DNA of 64,000 bases. Origin: Vagococcus xieshaowenii (GTDB lineage: Bacteria > Bacillota > Bacilli > Lactobacillales > Vagococcaceae). The stretch is from NCBI RefSeq assembly GCF_004792515.1, contig NZ_CP038865.1:1496501-1560500 (forward strand), written 5' to 3'. The position numbers and the translations under genes were made by a program. Below are positions 62,688 through 64,000 of this stretch, in pieces; position 1 is the stretch's first letter, and each line of letters starts with the position of its first letter. The notes beneath the pieces are model-generated. The model was not told the DNA's origin, ran no database searches, and saw nothing but the letters and a program-made list of their open reading frames with translations.

Positions 62688-62867
62688 TCAACGTTTTTCA
62701 CTCAACGTTTTAATAGCTTTTAAAACACGTTCTTTACGTTCATCATTTAGCGGTGTGCGTAACCACACACTAAAACGGCTATCAGTAATACCCACTTCTT
62801 GAGCTACCTCCCAATTACGTAAACGATTAGTAAAAATTAAATCTCTGATTTCTTGGTTTGCTTTCAT
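62688..62867 (-). CDS. Cro-like HTH regulator, 59 aa
   Basis: A 59-residue basic protein: MKANQEIRDLIFTNRLRNWEVAQEVGITDSRFSVWLRTPLN, a helix-turn-helix of the XRE/phage-regulator type. The start at 62867 is set by AGGAGGTG at 6-7 bases; an earlier in-frame ATG (62936) would read back through the operators. It is divergent from the CI-like gene, with three palindromic operators between. It should set the early state of the island, opposite to CI. Confidence 0.72.
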   Translation of the reverse strand: MKANQEIRDLIFTNRLRNWEVAQEVGITDSRFSVWLRTPLNDERKERVLKAIKTLSEKR

Positions 62868-62880
62868 ATTTTCACCTCCT

Positions 62881-62967
62881 ACAACGCTGTTGTTAAACAC
62901 ATAATAATACAACGCTGTTGTGCTTGTCAACAACAATGTTGTTTTTATTTTTATATACTGTTAGAAT
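62881..62967. promoter_or_regulatory. Divergent CI/Cro switch: three operators and two promoters
   Basis: Operators: ACAACGCTGTTGT at 62881-62893 and 62909-62921, and ACAACAATGTTGT at 62930-62942 (centres 28 and 21 bp apart). The leftward promoter has perfect -35 TTGACA (minus strand, 62925-62930) with the second operator between it and TATTAT. The rightward promoter has TTGTTT (62939-62944), 17 bp, TAGAAT (62962-62967), so its -35 overlaps the third operator. Confidence 0.82.
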
Positions 62968-62996
62968 ATAAGAAAACGAAAGGGGAAAAACTATCA

Positions 62997-63614
62997 GTGA
63001 ATAAGATAAAAGAGGCTAGACAATTAAGAAAGATAAGCCAAAAAGAACTAGCTAATTTACTTGGTATTACACAACAGTCAGTTAGTTACTATGAAAATGG
63101 AAGCAGAACACCAGATGATGCTATGTGGGAAAAAATTTCCGAAGTTTTAAGCGTTAGAACAGAATACTTACAAGGAAACACTGATGATCCTTATGGATGG
63201 GAACTTTTGGAAGAACGTACTAATCTAAATAGAGAAGAAATTAAAGAAGAAATTGAACGTATGAAAAAGTTTAATCATGTTATAGGTGATGTTAACGATT
63301 CTCTAAACGTAATTGATCAGGCTGTTAATAATTTACTAGGAAACGGAAATACTGATAGAGCTATTCTTGATAATACTGCTTTACAACTATCTAAATTGAA
63401 GGATGAGCTGAATGAAAAATATGTAGACCCCAAAAAAGAACTATCTAATAAAACATCCGGAAATAATGATTTAAAAATCATTCATGGTAGGATAAATAAA
63501 ACAGAATTAGTATATGATGATTTAAATATTGATGCTTATATAAAAGCACTAGAAATATTATCAAACGCTAGAAAAGAAATACTAAAAATATCTGATGATT
63601 TATCATTAGATTAG
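62997..63614 (+). CDS. CI-like XRE repressor of the island
   Basis: A 205-residue repressor. The N-terminal XRE helix-turn-helix reads RQLRKISQKELANLLGITQQSVSYYENGSRTPDDAMWEKI (about 9-48); the rest is coiled-coil and mixed, without the LexA-type Ser/Lys autocleavage domain, so induction should come from a helper-phage protein binding it rather than from RecA. The start is the GTG at 62997 after AAAGGGG; the frame upstream (from 62853) crosses the operators and is not used. It is followed by integrase after the second 19-bp repeat. Confidence 0.8.
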   Translation: MNKIKEARQLRKISQKELANLLGITQQSVSYYENGSRTPDDAMWEKISEVLSVRTEYLQGNTDDPYGWELLEERTNLNREEIKEEIERMKKFNHVIGDVNDSLNVIDQAVNNLLGNGNTDRAILDNTALQLSKLKDELNEKYVDPKKELSNKTSGNNDLKIIHGRINKTELVYDDLNIDAYIKALEILSNARKEILKISDDLSLD

Positions 63615-63631
63615 CAAATATCCCCCCTTAA

Positions 63632-63650
63632 CCCTTAGCTTGCCCTATGC
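63632..63650. repeat. 19-bp direct repeat, copy 2
   Basis: CCCTTAGCTTGCCCTATGC, identical to 62379-62397. It lies between the CI-like stop codon and the integrase ribosome site AAGGAGG. Confidence 0.85.
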
Positions 63651-63671
63651 AAAGATTAAGGAGGAAAACAA

Positions 63672-64000
63672 ATGGCTACAATTAAGAAATACACAAAAAG
63701 TAATGGTGAAGCAGCATATATGTTTAATATGTATGTTGGTGTGGACCCATTAACTGGAAAAAAGAAGAGAACTACAAGAAGAGGGTTTAAAACCCAAAAA
63801 GAAGCAAAGCTAGCATTAGCTAGACTGGAGTTAGAAATTGAAGAAGAAGGTTTAAAGCAAGTTACTAATTTAACGTATCAAGAGCTTTATGCCTTGTGGT
63901 TTGACCAATACAAACAGACAGTAAAAGAAAGTACCTGGGCAACCACCGCATCAGAATTTAAGCATCATATACTACCATCATTCAAAGATATGAGAGTTAA
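63672..64000 (+). CDS. int: Tyrosine recombinase / integrase (5' part, runs off the edge)
   Basis: The first 109 residues are visible. MATIKKYTKSNGEAAYMFNMYV is the arm-type DNA-binding (AP2-like) domain of phage and ICE integrases, followed by the linker TGKKKRTTRRGFKTQKEAK and the start of the SAM-like core-binding domain (TYQELYALWFDQYKQTV). The catalytic domain with the Arg-His-Arg-Tyr set lies past 64000. Start ATG with AAGGAGG. It integrates and excises the island; the attR site should lie soon after its stop codon. Confidence 0.88.
   Translation, partial: MATIKKYTKSNGEAAYMFNMYVGVDPLTGKKKRTTRRGFKTQKEAKLALARLELEIEEEGLKQVTNLTYQELYALWFDQYKQTVKESTWATTASEFKHHILPSFKDMRV

Larger units (their letters stand above)
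52601..64000. mobile_element. Integrated phage-satellite-like island (PICI type), right end outside the window
   Basis: From the gene tail at 52601 to the right edge the gene set is that of a chromosomal island: tyrosine integrase and CI-like repressor rightward, then leftward Cro-like, HTH, primase, SF3 helicase, iteron origin, DUF1492-like regulator, small genes and terminal cargo. No terminase, portal, capsid or tail gene is present. This int-repressor / divergent pri-rep layout is that of Gram-positive phage-inducible chromosomal islands. Alternatives are an integrated plasmid-like element or a remnant prophage; the GC-rich island at 55164-55250 (cos, pac or oriT) would help decide. Confidence 0.75.

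Noticed and set aside
62853-62996. N-terminal extension of the CI-like protein back to 62853
   Set aside because: It would run through both promoters and three operators and is Cys-rich nonsense; the GTG at 62997 follows a good AAAGGGG site.
1-64000. CRISPR arrays, insertion sequences, rRNA or tRNA genes
   Set aside because: No regularly spaced repeats of suitable length, no transposase frames, and no rRNA or tRNA sequence were seen on either strand.

Overview
The window is a 64 kb piece of a low-GC Gram-positive chromosome. Gene content points to the Lactobacillales, most likely the Enterococcaceae or Carnobacteriaceae (a Vagococcus-like genome fits). Signs are the H2O-forming-type NADH oxidase, the HrtBA-type exporter with a TetR regulator, the anaerobic ribonucleotide reductase pair, a proline T-box in front of the compact ProS, guanine and manganese riboswitches, and very strong Shine-Dalgarno sites. 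Genus is inference; no rRNA or tRNA gene is present to settle it. I saw no insertion sequence and no CRISPR array.

Region 1-52.6 kb is ordinary core chromosome, mostly on the minus strand, in short operons bounded by clear hairpin terminators. From the left: lipoate ligase (cut by the window edge), metallo-hydrolase and M42 peptidase; nrdDG behind tandem NrdR boxes; a CNNM/CBS membrane protein and an AI-2E-family protein; GNAT and asparagine synthase; a P-type ATPase under a yybP-ykoY manganese riboswitch; a heterodimeric ABC exporter divergent from a two-component system whose response regulator is frameshifted in a 10-A run; a thioredoxin-like lipoprotein; an HrtBA-like ABC exporter with a palindromic operator on its promoter and an upstream TetR gene; NADH oxidase; pirin; amino-acid permease; a self-contained ECF transporter (S, T, fused A1A2); a TDT-family transporter divergent from a LysR regulator; YitT; a GH4 phospho-glucosidase divergent from an RpiR regulator; an esterase; xpt-pbuX under a guanine riboswitch; an ATPase; an RlmCD-type methyltransferase; proS with a T-box; an M20 amidohydrolase; a CcpA-site-controlled membrane protein; an FMN reductase; an L,D-transpeptidase; prfC; pgcA with a CzrA-like regulator.

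Region 52.6-64 kb (running off the right edge) is an integrated element with the layout of a phage-inducible chromosomal island (phage satellite). A 10-codon tail of an interrupted chromosomal gene marks the left junction. At the right, a CI-like repressor and a tyrosine integrase read rightward. Leftward run a Cro-like gene, a small HTH/excisionase-like gene, small genes, a primase, an SF3 helicase, an iteron-rich AT-rich origin, and a late module with a DUF1492/ArpU-like regulator and small coiled-coil proteins. Then come a GC-rich palindromic island and a three-gene cargo operon at the left end. No terminase, capsid or tail genes are visible, as expected of a satellite that borrows a helper phage's particle.

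The most interesting unexplained parts are the three-gene cargo operon (52807-54832, no family recognised, the position where satellites often carry anti-phage systems), the GC-rich island at 55164-55250, the 19-bp direct repeats that bracket the regulatory switch, and a probable plus-strand small RNA at 61907-61976.
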